In this document: one piece after another, positions 37,641-48,207 of the stretch
How positions within the stretch are numbered: position 1 is the first letter of the stretch
Layout of the letters: each line of letters opens with the position of its first letter
From: Rhododendron vialii
Lineage: Eukaryota > Streptophyta > Magnoliopsida > Ericales > Ericaceae
DNA: 64,000 bases
Assembly (NCBI RefSeq): GCF_030253575.1
Contig: NC_080564.1
Coordinates: forward strand, 4,260,501 to 4,324,500
Reading direction: 5' to 3'
Notes under the pieces: generated by a model
The model's input: only the letters and a program-made list of their open reading frames with translations
Databases searched by the model: none
What the model was told of the DNA's origin: nothing
Program-made: the position numbers and the translations under genes

Positions 37641-38455
37641 AACGGAGTTAGTCATTTCAACTAGGTGGGAAATCCCATCCCTAGCTCCACCATTATCATC
37701 TTGTCACATCGCTCTTAATTATGAGCTATCCTTTTTCTTTAATATTTGGTTGGGAGTATTATTTCTTGATGCTTAGACTAAGTTCCGCTAAAGATTTTTT
37801 TGGTTTTTTTTCATGTTTTATTTTGACTTAAATTTTTTTGTGTTTGTTAATTTTGCGTCTAATTTTATGAATTATTGATTCGCCTCGTTAAGACCAATCA
37901 AAAAATACCTAAGATAAAACCAAAAAAATCGACTCTTTGAACTCTATCTTAAATATTTAAGAATATTTGCATAAAAATCATAATTTTTTAATCGAGTGAG
38001 TCATTTCAACTAGATGGGACATCCCTCCACCATTATCATCTTGTCACATCCCTCTTAATTATTAGCTATCCTTTTCCCTTTAATAGTTGGTTGGAGTTTT
38101 ATTTCTTGATGCTTAGACTAAGTTCCGCTAAAGATTTTCTAGTTTTTTTCATGTTTTGTTTTTACTTAAATTTTTTTTGCGTTTGTTAATTTTGTGCCTA
38201 ATTTTTATAGATTATTGATTTGTCTCATCAAGACTAATCGAAAAATATCTAATATAAAACTAAAAAAACCGACTCTTTAAACTTTATCTTGAATATTTAA
38301 AAAATATGTGTATAAAAATCATAAATTTTTTAACTGAGTGAGTCATTTCAACTAGATGGGACATCCCTCCACCATTATCATCTTGTCAAATCCCTCTTAA
38401 TTATTAGCTATCATTTTCCTTTAATATTTGGTTGGAGTATTATTTCTTAATGCTT
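37641..38455. repeat. Tandem array of about 345-bp units
   Basis: The string GTCATTTCAACTAG(G/A)TGGGA recurs at 37651, 38000 and 38342, giving periods of 349 and 342 bp; the third copy is partial. Each full unit contains CACCATTATCATCTTGTCA, TAGCTATCCTTTT and CTTAGACTAAGTTCCGCTAA, then an AT-rich part related to the palindromic MITE at 36477. The array ends where the Harbinger-like element at 38457 inserted. Confidence 0.9.
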
Positions 38456-38456
38456 A

Positions 38457-39271
38457 GAGCAAGTTTACCAATGGGTAGGTATACTACCTTGTGAACAGTT
38501 CACAATTCTATTTTAGCTATTAATTCTTTCTTTCACAACTACACAAACACTCTCTATTTTACCTACCCATCTATTAAAATATTGCTTTTTATTTTTTATT
38601 TTCTTCTCCCTTTCCACAAAAATATTTGTCACAACAGTCACCGCATCTTAAATCCTGCTCAATCAATGTCGCCTCCCCCCTACATGAAATTGTTCTTTGC
38701 TCGACCTCACTTTGCCAGATGCGGCAATCTCAGAAAATGCGCCTTCATGCCGTCTTAAATCCTGCTCGATCAATGTCGCCTCCCCCCTACATGAAATTGT
38801 TCTTTGCTCGACCTCACTTTACCAGATGCGGCAATCTCAGAAAATGCGCCTTCACGCCGTCGGTGAGCGCGTCGAAATCCGCGACAACGTTCATGGCAAA
38901 CCCGGCAGCGGGGGTGTTGCCGTCGGGGATGATGTTGGAGGAGGACAAGATCAATTTGACCGGAAAGCAAGGGAAGTTGAAGCCGTACGTCGCCGTTTGA
39001 AAAGGGAAACGAATCTTGGCCAACATGCCGTTCAACGACCAATTTGTTTAGGAAGTGGAAGGGCGAGAGACAGTTGGGAGAGAGAGAGGGAGAGAGGAAA
39101 CAATAAAATATAAAGTACCTTGTAAATAGTGCTTAGGTAAAAGAAGCTAACAACTATAGCAAAATGGATTTTGCCTTCTTCTTTACCTAATTTGCTACAA
39201 CCTGCTTTTCACCCTTTGGATAAGTAAAGTAGCTTGTTTCGGGGGTTTACCTATGCTGGTAAACTAGCTCT
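38457..39271. mobile_element. PIF/Harbinger-like non-autonomous element with internal foreign sequence
   Basis: Ends GAGCAAGTTTACCAATGGG and (reversed) GAGCTAGTTTACCAGCATAG, with TTA on both sides (38454-38456 and 39272-39274). About 815 bp. The interior 38640-39060 is GC-richer than its surroundings and carries overlapping open frames, one on minus reading FGMNV-like host-style protein (…ILSSSNIIPDGNTPAAGFAM…). I recognise no transposase, so this may be a captured host gene piece. It sits beside a second element of the same family at 39275. Confidence 0.7.
38646..38859. repeat. 107-bp tandem duplication inside the Harbinger-like element
   Basis: Two direct copies (38646-38752 and 38753-38859), each with TCTTAAATCCTGCTC, ATCAATGTCGCCTCCCCCC and GATGCGGCAATCTCAG, with about four differences. 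Confidence 0.9.
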
Positions 39272-39274
39272 TTA

Positions 39275-39663
39275 GAGCAACTTTACCAGCAAAGCTAAAA
39301 TAGCTTTCTAGCTATTTTAACTCATCAAAAGAGGAAAAGTAGTCCTACACTAGATTAGGTAAACAAAGAGCTAAAATGAATTTGTGAACAGTGCTTCGGC
39401 ACTTTTACCTAGCAACTGTTCATCAGGTAAGGAAAAAAAATTATTTTCTCTCTCCTCTCTCCGTCCTCTCTCTCCCTGTTTCTTTTTTCTTTTTTTTTTA
39501 AATTGTCCTTTGTTGTACTTTTTGAGAAAGAAAAAGGTATATTTTAATAGAGGATAGGTTAAATAGATAGTGTTGGTGTAGTGTTGAAAGAAATATGAGT
39601 AGGTAAAATAAAAAATGTGCACTGTTCACAAGTTTTTTTACCTAATTATTGATAAACTTGCTC
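39275..39663. mobile_element. Second PIF/Harbinger-like element, head-to-head with the first
   Basis: A 389-bp element with ends GAGCAACTTTACCAGCAAAG and (reversed) GAGCAAGTTTATCAATAATT, flanked by TTA at 39272-39274 and 39664-39666. It shares the middle TTA with the element at 38457. Inner strings TTGTGAACAGTGC are common to both. Non-coding. Confidence 0.75.
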
Positions 39664-40130
39664 TTATTGTATCTTCTACGTGGTTCTCTTGATTCTACTA
39701 ATTTCCTATCTAGGCAAAGAAGAACACATGCTTGACCTAAATTAGAAGTCCGACTCTACCAAGTTCTTTCTCAGTGTTCTTCCATTTTTAGTGTTAGATC
39801 ACATAGCCTTGTTCGCTTGGAGATCTCAAAATCTCTGGGACGGTCTCTAATAACTTTTTTATATCTATATCTCTCCACTCATTATTCTCAAAAATTTCCC
39901 TCAAAATCCCCAAACGAACTTCGAATGTGTGTGTAGACCCAATCAATTTTGAAATATCCACATAGTTCACATCGCATCACTTGAACGGTTGGACTCAATA
40001 TACATAGAATGACTCAAATCCAGTTAAAAAATTAAGTACTGTAAGTGGTGAGTCACCCAATGATATTTACGGTCCATCTTATTTTTCAATTTATTTGATG
40101 TATGACTCAAATTCTTCAGACATGTTCAAA

Positions 40131-40552
40131 CAATCTCCCCCTTATGAGGGAATCATAATTGGGCCTAGCTCCCCCTCGATCTGATCCGCTTGAATCCCCA
40201 TTAATTCATGATCCTTTTACTCTCCAAGACCATGCCCGTACCCAGGCTTATTCACCGCACCGGCTACATCCACCAAGAGACACCTTACTACCGGCTACCT
40301 GCCGCGTGAACCAGGAATTTTTCGGCTCCCTCGAGAGTTTCCGAGCTAGCCCACGACCACCGATGTGTCTGGAAGAGTTTTCCAAAAATTATCAGCCATC
40401 AGCTCTAATACCGATTGTTAGAAGTTTAATCGACAAAGGTTCCCCCATTTACGCATAGGCCCAATTTCGTACCATATAATTTGGACACAATATATATACA
40501 TTGAATGACCCAAGTTCACTTAAAGGAATCTTTGTTGATCGAACTCCTAACA
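40131..40552 (-). mobile_element. Small LTR-retrotransposon remnant (TRIM/LARD-like)
   Basis: A 137-bp candidate LTR at 40416-40552 runs from TGTTAG to CTAACA. Directly beside it, read on minus, is GGTATTAGAGCT (40412-40401), close to the initiator-Met tRNA primer site TGGTATCAGAGC. A purine-rich string (AAGGGGGAGA on minus, about 40134-40143) could be the polypurine tract. Diverged sequence at 39995-40130 shares short strings with the LTR. No coding domain is visible. It looks like an old broken element. Confidence 0.4.
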
Positions 40553-42139
40553 CATAGGACGAGGGAGTTACTTACCAAGGGAGAGAGCGAGTGCTGGACA
40601 TAGATGTTTAAATGCATGCACATGTGGTCAGAATTATTTGATGCACATGGATCTCCAAAAGTATTTTTTCTTAGAAAATACATGAACATTTGTGTTTGAA
40701 TATGTGCCCAAATCCTTTTCCAATAAAGGGGGAAAGTTTTCGGGAATCTTCGATTATGATCTTTTTCTTTTTCTTTATCTCCAATTTTGTAGATTTTTTG
40801 AAAATTTGAGTTTGTTTCAGATGGGGATAGATTCGGTGACGAAATCGTTGGATTCGTCAGTTGAGTGGTCACTATCTTTGACACGTGGATGGCGTGCAAG
40901 TTACTGAAAAGAATCTATTTTGAAAAGCTATAAATAGGATGCCTATTTAATTTTTTTTAATTAAAGTAATCATTTTTAAAACTAAATTAAGCATCACGAG
41001 AATGGAAAAAAAAAAAAAAGGAATGCTGCATCAAAAATGTAAGAGTCCGCTTAAGTAATCCAAAACAAATAATCAACCCTGACAAATAATCTCCATAATG
41101 AGAAAGAATCTGATTAATAAATAATAAGGTTATAACCCACTGCTTGCAACTATTACAACTAGAATAATAAAGGTCTGGTGCACACCGACAACACGGCGAA
41201 CAAAAGATACACCAGAGAAAATCGATAAGACGAGACCATGTCGGAGATACGGTTACAAAGTGTTGCTAAACAATTGCACAGTGATTCTCCTAGCGACGAG
41301 CTTTCCCACAAAAACCGACCAATAACCAAGCGACAAATGCCCCAGGTAGAGAATGTTACGCACAGTGATAACACATGTAAACTAGTTAGATCATAGGATC
41401 AAACTACAACGTAGAAGCGGATCAAAAAAAACTACAACGTAGAAACCAGCAAGGAAAAAGCAAAAAAATAAAAAATTTAAACGAAGCCGGGGCTAATGGG
41501 CCAGATGGAAAGGGCCGAGCCTTGGGGGGGTCTCAGCAAATTTCTTGACGGGCCAATTTCTTTACCCAGCTGGCCCTTCAAGTTTCTGAATTCTTCACTC
41601 GTGTGCCATTTTGTCCATAAAATGGAGGCCAGGCCCTACACATTTTGCATAAATTACGCTACGAACCGTTAGATATGGCGATAAGTTTCGGGAGGCAGGG
41701 GAGATAATAAGAGGGGGATATGGTAGAAGGAGAGATAATCATATGGGGGCGATTAAGCGCACATGGTTTGTTTGGGTGAGGTTATGGGTGGGGATAACGA
41801 TATAGTCGTAAATGATAATCAGAATTTTGTAATCTAATAGCCGGACATAGAGGCGGATATATAATGGATTCGTTAACAGGTGGGAGATATAATCCAGGTT
41901 TGGTCTCATATACCTCAAGAATCACATTAAAGATCAATTTCTGCTTTCCATCATTGACAAAAGTCATCAAAAATCCTTAATATAGCGCTTGGTATTGGAC
42001 TCCACGACTTACCAATCCTAGCTCCGTCCATGCCCCCTTCTACCCGGAGATCTCACACTCAATTGTTAACAAAGGGAAAAGCGGCAAAAATTCTTCTTAA
42101 TACATGTCACGAAATCGTTTAATCACAAACGGGATTGAC

Positions 42140-42403
42140 CAGTGGCGGAACTATGTATGTTGTAGGGTGTGCCATGGCGCACCGGTCTTGATATAATTCT
42201 TAGGTGTACTGTACTATTTTGCATGCACTCAACTGCGAAAACTCTCCATTTTGGCACCCCCTATCATTTGAAGGAATTAAGTAATGACTCCCAAACTATC
42301 CCAGACCCTTAAGTTGCAAAAACTATTGTAACCGTGTGCGATGTTATATTCCTCTAGTTTTTTCCCTCATTTTTCAGGCGGTAAATTCCTGATTCCGCCC
42401 TTG
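42140..42403. mobile_element. hAT-type MITE with CAGTGGCGGA ends
   Basis: A 264-bp element with ends CAGTGGCGGAACTATG and (reversed) CAAGGGCGGAATCAGG, the classic hAT end pattern. Flanks GGATTGAC (42132-42139) and AGAATGAC (42404-42411) match at 6 of 8 bases, suggesting an old insertion. Non-coding. Confidence 0.7.
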
Positions 42404-42767
42404 AGAATGACTATGTACGAGTCTAAAAATAGGGGAGGGTGAATCCAACCGGCTGACCAAAGTAATTGATCAGTCTACTTAGTGTTTGTTTGATTAATTT
42501 GGGGAACAAAGAATGTGGGGTGGGTGATTCTTTCACCTTGGGTCCTCAATTGGTCATTTCCTCGTTTTCTAGTACCTTGTTGCCGTGCTAAAATGATGGG
42601 ATGCCTCCACATCAGAAGCCTGTCTTACCATTTTTGTACTAGCACTAATGGAGTTTAGGACATGTTCATGTGACAGCATTACCACTTTCAGTTGCTGGAA
42701 AAGAAAGGTTACCCACCGGCTATCAAAACAGAACTACCAAATAACCTCATTATCAAAACTCATTATC

Positions 42768-43118
42768 AAACGAACCGAGCTGCTCGAGGCTCGGCTCATT
42801 CTGCTCTTGGCTCCTTAGTAAACAAGTCGAATTCGAGGTTGAGTTCTAAGGTCGTTTGGTGAATGAGCCGATGTCGAGTTAGTTGTAAAGAGGCTCGTTT
42901 ATTAAACGAACCGAGCTCGGGTTTGTTCTCTTTGGGTCTCAAAGCTTTTTCTCTGTGCATGGTTTCCAGTAAGTTTCCCTGCACTTATTACCCCATCTCT
43001 CTATCTCTCTCTCCATTCATTACCCCAAAGCCCTCCCTCAAAACCAAGAGAAAACCCCCATCGATGCTAACTTATTTAGGCTCGACCTTCAGAGCTCGGC
43101 TCGTTTGCAGCCTTAATT
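42768..43118. repeat. CGAGC-rich degenerate repeat element, copy 5
   Basis: Scrambled GAGCTGCTCGAGGCTCGGCTC strings on the left, an unrelated pyrimidine-rich middle (42980-43060), and CTCGGCTCGTTTGCAGCC on the right, the same right end as the element at 595-765. Confidence 0.45.
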
Positions 43119-45415
43119 ACCGAAGACCCTATACTTCAATCAACAGTAATAATGTCCCAGAAGATCAGAATAACAGAACCATCTTTCCTCTTTTTCTTTT
43201 TTTCATTTAGATCCACTGAATTTGACCCCACCAGCACCTAATAACCCTGAATTAGAAGAAAAGGTTTATTTCCCCAGATAATCCTATTGGTTAAATCTAA
43301 ATATGCAAGTCCAATCTTTCATGTTCATAAGCAGTAATGCAAGATAAGACTGAAGGAATATCTTTACAGCCAGGCAATTGTTGTGTAGCATAAGTAATAT
43401 TCCAGTCATGACTCGTTAAACATATTATACCGTAAGCATCCAGCGAAGAAGATGAGAACCGTAAATTGTAGGTGAGCATACCTTCAACCAGAAACTCCAT
43501 CCACATGAATGCTTATAGATGCAATTTTGAACAAGCAGCAGGAAATTCGAAATGGGAAACTGAGCCACTAACAGTAGGAGCTAGCATCAAAACATCACTG
43601 TGTCATTTTCACTGCCATCAGAAACCAAATACAGAAGTCAAAGTTACTAGCAGTTGATGAATGTTTGAGCCCTTCTTTTGTTCTTGATAACCACCCTACG
43701 AATAGCCGACTTTTTCAAAGTGTGAATAATACAAAATTACAAGCATCCCACATGCAGGTATATAGTCAAATATGTTGATCACTGTAGAATAATGACATAA
43801 ATCATGGGCATTGGTAGCTGTCTTCCATACATTATGAGACAAACTCATGAAAAACTATAGATTCGAATCAAGGATGGCTGCATAGCTTGTCACTAAGTTT
43901 GTAATATCTTTCTCCTGTGGCAAACTAAAAATTTCCAACCAAGCCGACAACTCAATCTTTGAGGGACCTTAATGGGAAAGCAATCACACAATCAGCACAA
44001 GCTTATGTTTGTACTTAGTGTCGTGGATTATGATCAGTTGGGTCAATCACCTCAAAAGAATGTGACTCTGTCGGTAAAACTGACTATATGGCAAAGGAAG
44101 TACCACTATGTATGAGTAATAATAGAATATAGATGTGACGAGATAATATGTTTGGTTCGTCCTACATTAAGCAAAATTTAATAGACTCCTAACACACGTC
44201 AAAAAAATCATAGATGAAGGTACAAAAAGAAGATCATCTTCAGTTTCGCACCCGGGAATTGGGAGCTATGGACCCACCATAGAAATGAGGCTGATGTCAC
44301 ATGTGGTTGCACATCTCTCGATATCTTTTTCAAACAGCTTGGTTTTTACAGTGTTTCCCTTCCTTTTCTCATTTATCTTGTTAGCCCCGGAAAAACAAAT
44401 GAAGAAAAAAGAGTTCAACTTTGTGATAGCTTAACAGCTAGTAATATAAACCATTTACCCTTGAGTAACAAAACAATTACACGAAACTAACATCACCTAG
44501 CAAGCCTTGGTTGCAAAATTCATCCCGAAAACATTACAACAGAGACCACGGGAATTCATGCAAACCAGAAAACTTGACTAGTGGAATTGCAACAGAAAAG
44601 TGGTCATTTAAATGCTAACATCAGGAAACTATGCAATGCCAGGACTATCAAATTGTTAAATTACGCTTAGCTTGGTTTCTGATACCAGTACTTGCAAATA
44701 TCCACACCATGCATTTCTACACATTCATTCATCAAGATGATTTGGCAGTAATATGGGTAAGCCACATAAAGATTTATAAGGAGAAACTTGCCAAATGCTT
44801 AAGCCTTAACCCTACTGAAAACCTTGGAAGGTATAATCAGTATGCTTGGTTACTCAAACCATCTTCAAACCCAACAGCATTCAATGGAGAAATCTGTAGA
44901 GTCCCCATGAGATCTGGCTTCTATCTGCTCTATCATCAAATGTATCCTCGGCAACTAGAATAGAGGTATGGAACCTAATGCACAATGTCATCAGATGTGT
45001 GACCTACATGACGCGCTTGTTTGGAATAGCAAGTGGACACCTGTGTGGATGAATGGCCGACTTCATATGAACCTGTGTATTGCAGTACCAACTCCAAGCA
45101 TGCAAATACATAAAGGAAGATAACCACCAACTTGTGGGTCTTGAACACAGTTTTCAACTTGCCCACCTGATTTAATATTGACAGAGAATGGCCAACCAAA
45201 ATCTTGTACCTTTCTATTTGTATTTCTGTGTTCAGTTCTATCCCAGACCCTTAGCAGGTACCTAGTCATTAGCCAACATGATTGCAAGAATTCCTCTATT
45301 ATTGCCTTGTTTCACCAGTGCCAAATCTCTCCTTTCAAAATCCCATTCCACGACCTATCTCCATCCATGTGTCCTTTGATAATCTTTCAACGAGGCCTCT
45401 AAAAGAAAGTTTGAG

Positions 45416-48207
45416 ATGAAGGTGAGTCCAAATTCTTCCTTATTTAGTATGAACATAATCAACCCTGTTATCTTCATCTTTTGCATGTCAATGTTGCAGT
45501 TACTGGGTTGGATGCACCGTAAGTTAAGGCAAAACAGCACCGAGCCATTCAAAGAACTCACAACTGGTACTACCACTGTACTCCAATTTCCTACCAGAAA
45601 AATCCCTACAATAGCGTATCTGTCTTCTTCTTCTTTTTTTCCTTCTTTCACTGGCATCCCACTAAAAAAAGTAGCCCGATGAATTATAGGACCACTTTAA
45701 AGGACTAGAACTAATGCAGTGAGTTTTCCTAGTGATTGCTCAAAAATTTGCTAAAATGGATTTCAAAGAAATTGCCACCTCTACAAAAATGATCCTAAAA
45801 GATGCACATCAAACTGTATCGTTACCGCTTATGATAACAGTGCTGTTTTGGCATTGCACTACCACTCTCCCGACAGAAAAGGCCACATGTTATGGACTGC
45901 AGCCACTTTTATGGTCTCTATCTCCATTTTATGCAAAGAAGAAAGAAACAGCACAAGCCGTAAATCTTGTTGAAAACTTTGTTTCTTGTCTGGTTGCAGG
46001 GAACTCATATGGTTGCCTCTCAACACAGCCATCCCTCTATGAACAAGAATACTATCCAAAGCCAACCTTCAGCCGCGAAGAATCTCCCACTGAGCTCAAA
46101 ACCAAGAGGTTGGAAGAGGTTTCTGAAGAAGAGTGGTCTACTATGATCACTGCGCCTTTTGACGGCTTTCTCATGATTGGAACCCTCGGACTGGAACAAA
46201 TCCTTACAGAGCCCTCAACACCAACATTTCCCATGCCTTTTGAGAAAATAACTGAGGAAAATGCAGAGGTAACAGAGAATGAATTGAAGTTTATCAATGA
46301 TGAACTAGAGAAGTTCCTCGAGGCTGAAGCTAAAGTGGTAGGTGATGAACCATCAGAGAGAAGCAGTTACGTTAGCATAATTACCATATGCGGAAAGCAA
46401 ATTGAAGGGGTGGACAATGAAGAGTTCGAAGATAACGGGGAATTCCCACTCCAGGAGTACCTTTTTGGATCTTCAATTGAACTGCCTGAGCCAAACATGC
46501 AGGTGGAGAAGGAGAGGACATCTCTGGGGCAGCTCTTTAAGATGAATAACATAGCACATGACCACTCTACTAGTAAATGCGAAAAAATAAAGAACCACGC
46601 TAGGGGAACATACGCCATGCGTTTCATCAGGAAGATGCTAAAAAAGCTCCATTCCTCTCCACCTCCAAGAAGCTCTACAGGCACTGGTGGTGCAACTGCT
46701 GATCCTCCTTCAACCAAGAGGAAACTCCCCAAGGTTGGTCACCCCAGTGTTGCATTCTTAGGAAATACTATCTATAATAAATGAGCCATCAAAGAGGGGT
46801 CCCGTTAGTGCTTACCTACAGTCTACAAAGTTGAGATGTTAAATGGGTCCTTCTATTGACAGCCCAGGCTGTCAATAAGCCAAAGAAAATGACAAAAACA
46901 CACACTCCAATACACTTTTTACACTTTTCAACCTTAACAATAGTGCCCAGTGGGCTGTTTTTAGCATTTTTCATGTTATATAGTATATGCCATTCTATGC
47001 AACAGAAGGAGATGAAGGACTGTCTTAGTCATAGCATTAGTCAGATGGTACAGCAGGTCTGATTCTGTTGCCTCTTGACCACTTTGGCAATCCACAATAG
47101 GTCCCATCTCGGATGGCCCTATCAAAGTGGGATAACAATGATCATCCTATGAGATATCCTAGGTTTTACCCCATAAAAGTCCCATCAGCAAATCCCAGAG
47201 TACAGATTCTTGCAAGGCACATATAGCTGTCGAGTACTACCTGAGCATCTAAGGAACCAACCGAAAAGATATCTTGTGATTGTGACATCTTAGCAGTTTT
47301 CAACATTTTGTTAGAGCTTGTCCCACAAGAGCAAATTAAGTAATTATCACCTCTAGAACGAGTATATGACTAAGGGAAGCCTCCCCACTCAAAGTAAAAT
47401 GGTTATGAATTGGATGCTTTAACATGTTTTATTTTAGGTGATATGCCACCACACATACAGAATTTAAAAATCTAGCCTGCTTTGTTATGGAAGTCGGAGC
47501 ATGCAGAATGCAATAGAAACTGTAGAATACACAACTACTGACTTAAGTTTATAGTTTTAGTATGTCTGGCATGCAGGTTCTAAGAATGCTCCACAAAAAA
47601 ATCCATCCTGAGAGAGCAAATGCAGAGGAGGAGCTCAAGAAGTCACGTAATTGTGAGAGTAACAAAAATTCAATAGCCAGTGGCTGTAACAAGGGAGGTC
47701 TGCCTTCCCAAGACAACTACAAAAGCAGGTCTCCTCTCAGAGCTATATTTAAGAAGGAAACCACCAGCTTGAACGTAACTCATACGGGGCTCAGCAGCAG
47801 TGGTATGAACGAGAAGAGGGAGCACTGGATCAAAACAGACGCAGACTGTGAGTATATACTAACCACCTTCACTACATACTTGGTAAACATCCCAGTTTCC
47901 AGCAATCAACAGTGTCCGATATGAGATATAAAACAGAAGCTAATAAATCAATATTTATGTTTTTGATTTGCCCCATGGACAATAAATTAGGTGCATCATC
48001 ACTTCTCCGTTCAACTATGCCAATATTGGTATATATAGGTACATGTATCTCTATGCTTGTGTGACTTACTTCACACATCAACTCATTGTAATTTGATTGC
48101 AAGAACATAAAATCCTTAAGGCGACACTACCAAAGTACCAACATTGATGCAACTGTTTCTCACCCATTCTCCCTGTTTGCATTGTAGACTTGGTGTTAGA
48201 GCTGTAG
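45416..48207 (+). CDS. LAZY1: LAZY1-like regulator of shoot gravitropism and branch angle
   Basis: Five exons join in phase: 45416-45421 (ATG AAG only), 45500-45566, 46000-46733, 47577-47847 and 48188-48207, giving 365 residues, close to known LAZY1 lengths. All five conserved regions are visible: I, LLGWMHRKLRQNSTEPFK near the start; II, the IGT motif in DGFLMIGTLGLEQ (about residues 79-91); III, TENELKFINDELEKFLEAE; IV, the basic RKLPKVLRMLHKKIHPE; and V, the C-terminal EHWIKTDADYLVLEL, whose LVLEL also fits an LxLxL pattern. LAZY1 proteins act in gravity signalling upstream of asymmetric auxin flow and set branch or tiller angle. The long open frame continues into introns on both sides of exon 3, so a single-frame call would be wrong at both ends. 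All introns are GT-AG. A 20-bp direct repeat lies in the 3' UTR near 48331-48370. Confidence 0.96.

Larger units (their letters stand above)
40553..45415. other. Intergenic stretch upstream of LAZY1
   Basis: Apart from the hAT MITE at 42140 and the CGAGC-rich element at 42768 I see no firm feature. A minus frame at 43506-43297 and a plus frame at 44631-44963 have plausible amino-acid content but no recognised family or supported splice partners. The right end (about 45000-45415) should contain the LAZY1 promoter. Confidence 0.4.

Noticed and set aside
38626-39113. Overlapping frames on both strands in the Harbinger-like element
   Set aside because: Not called as genes: no transposase or known domain, internal tandem duplication, and placement between transposon ends.
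43297-43506. Minus-strand frame of 69 residues with plausible composition
   Set aside because: No recognised family and no supporting exon, start context or splice partners that I can defend.
45732-45999. N-terminal extension of the large LAZY1 frame
   Set aside because: It is intron read-through. The conserved first region GWMHRKLRQNS lies in the separate exon 45500-45566, and an acceptor CAG precedes 46000.
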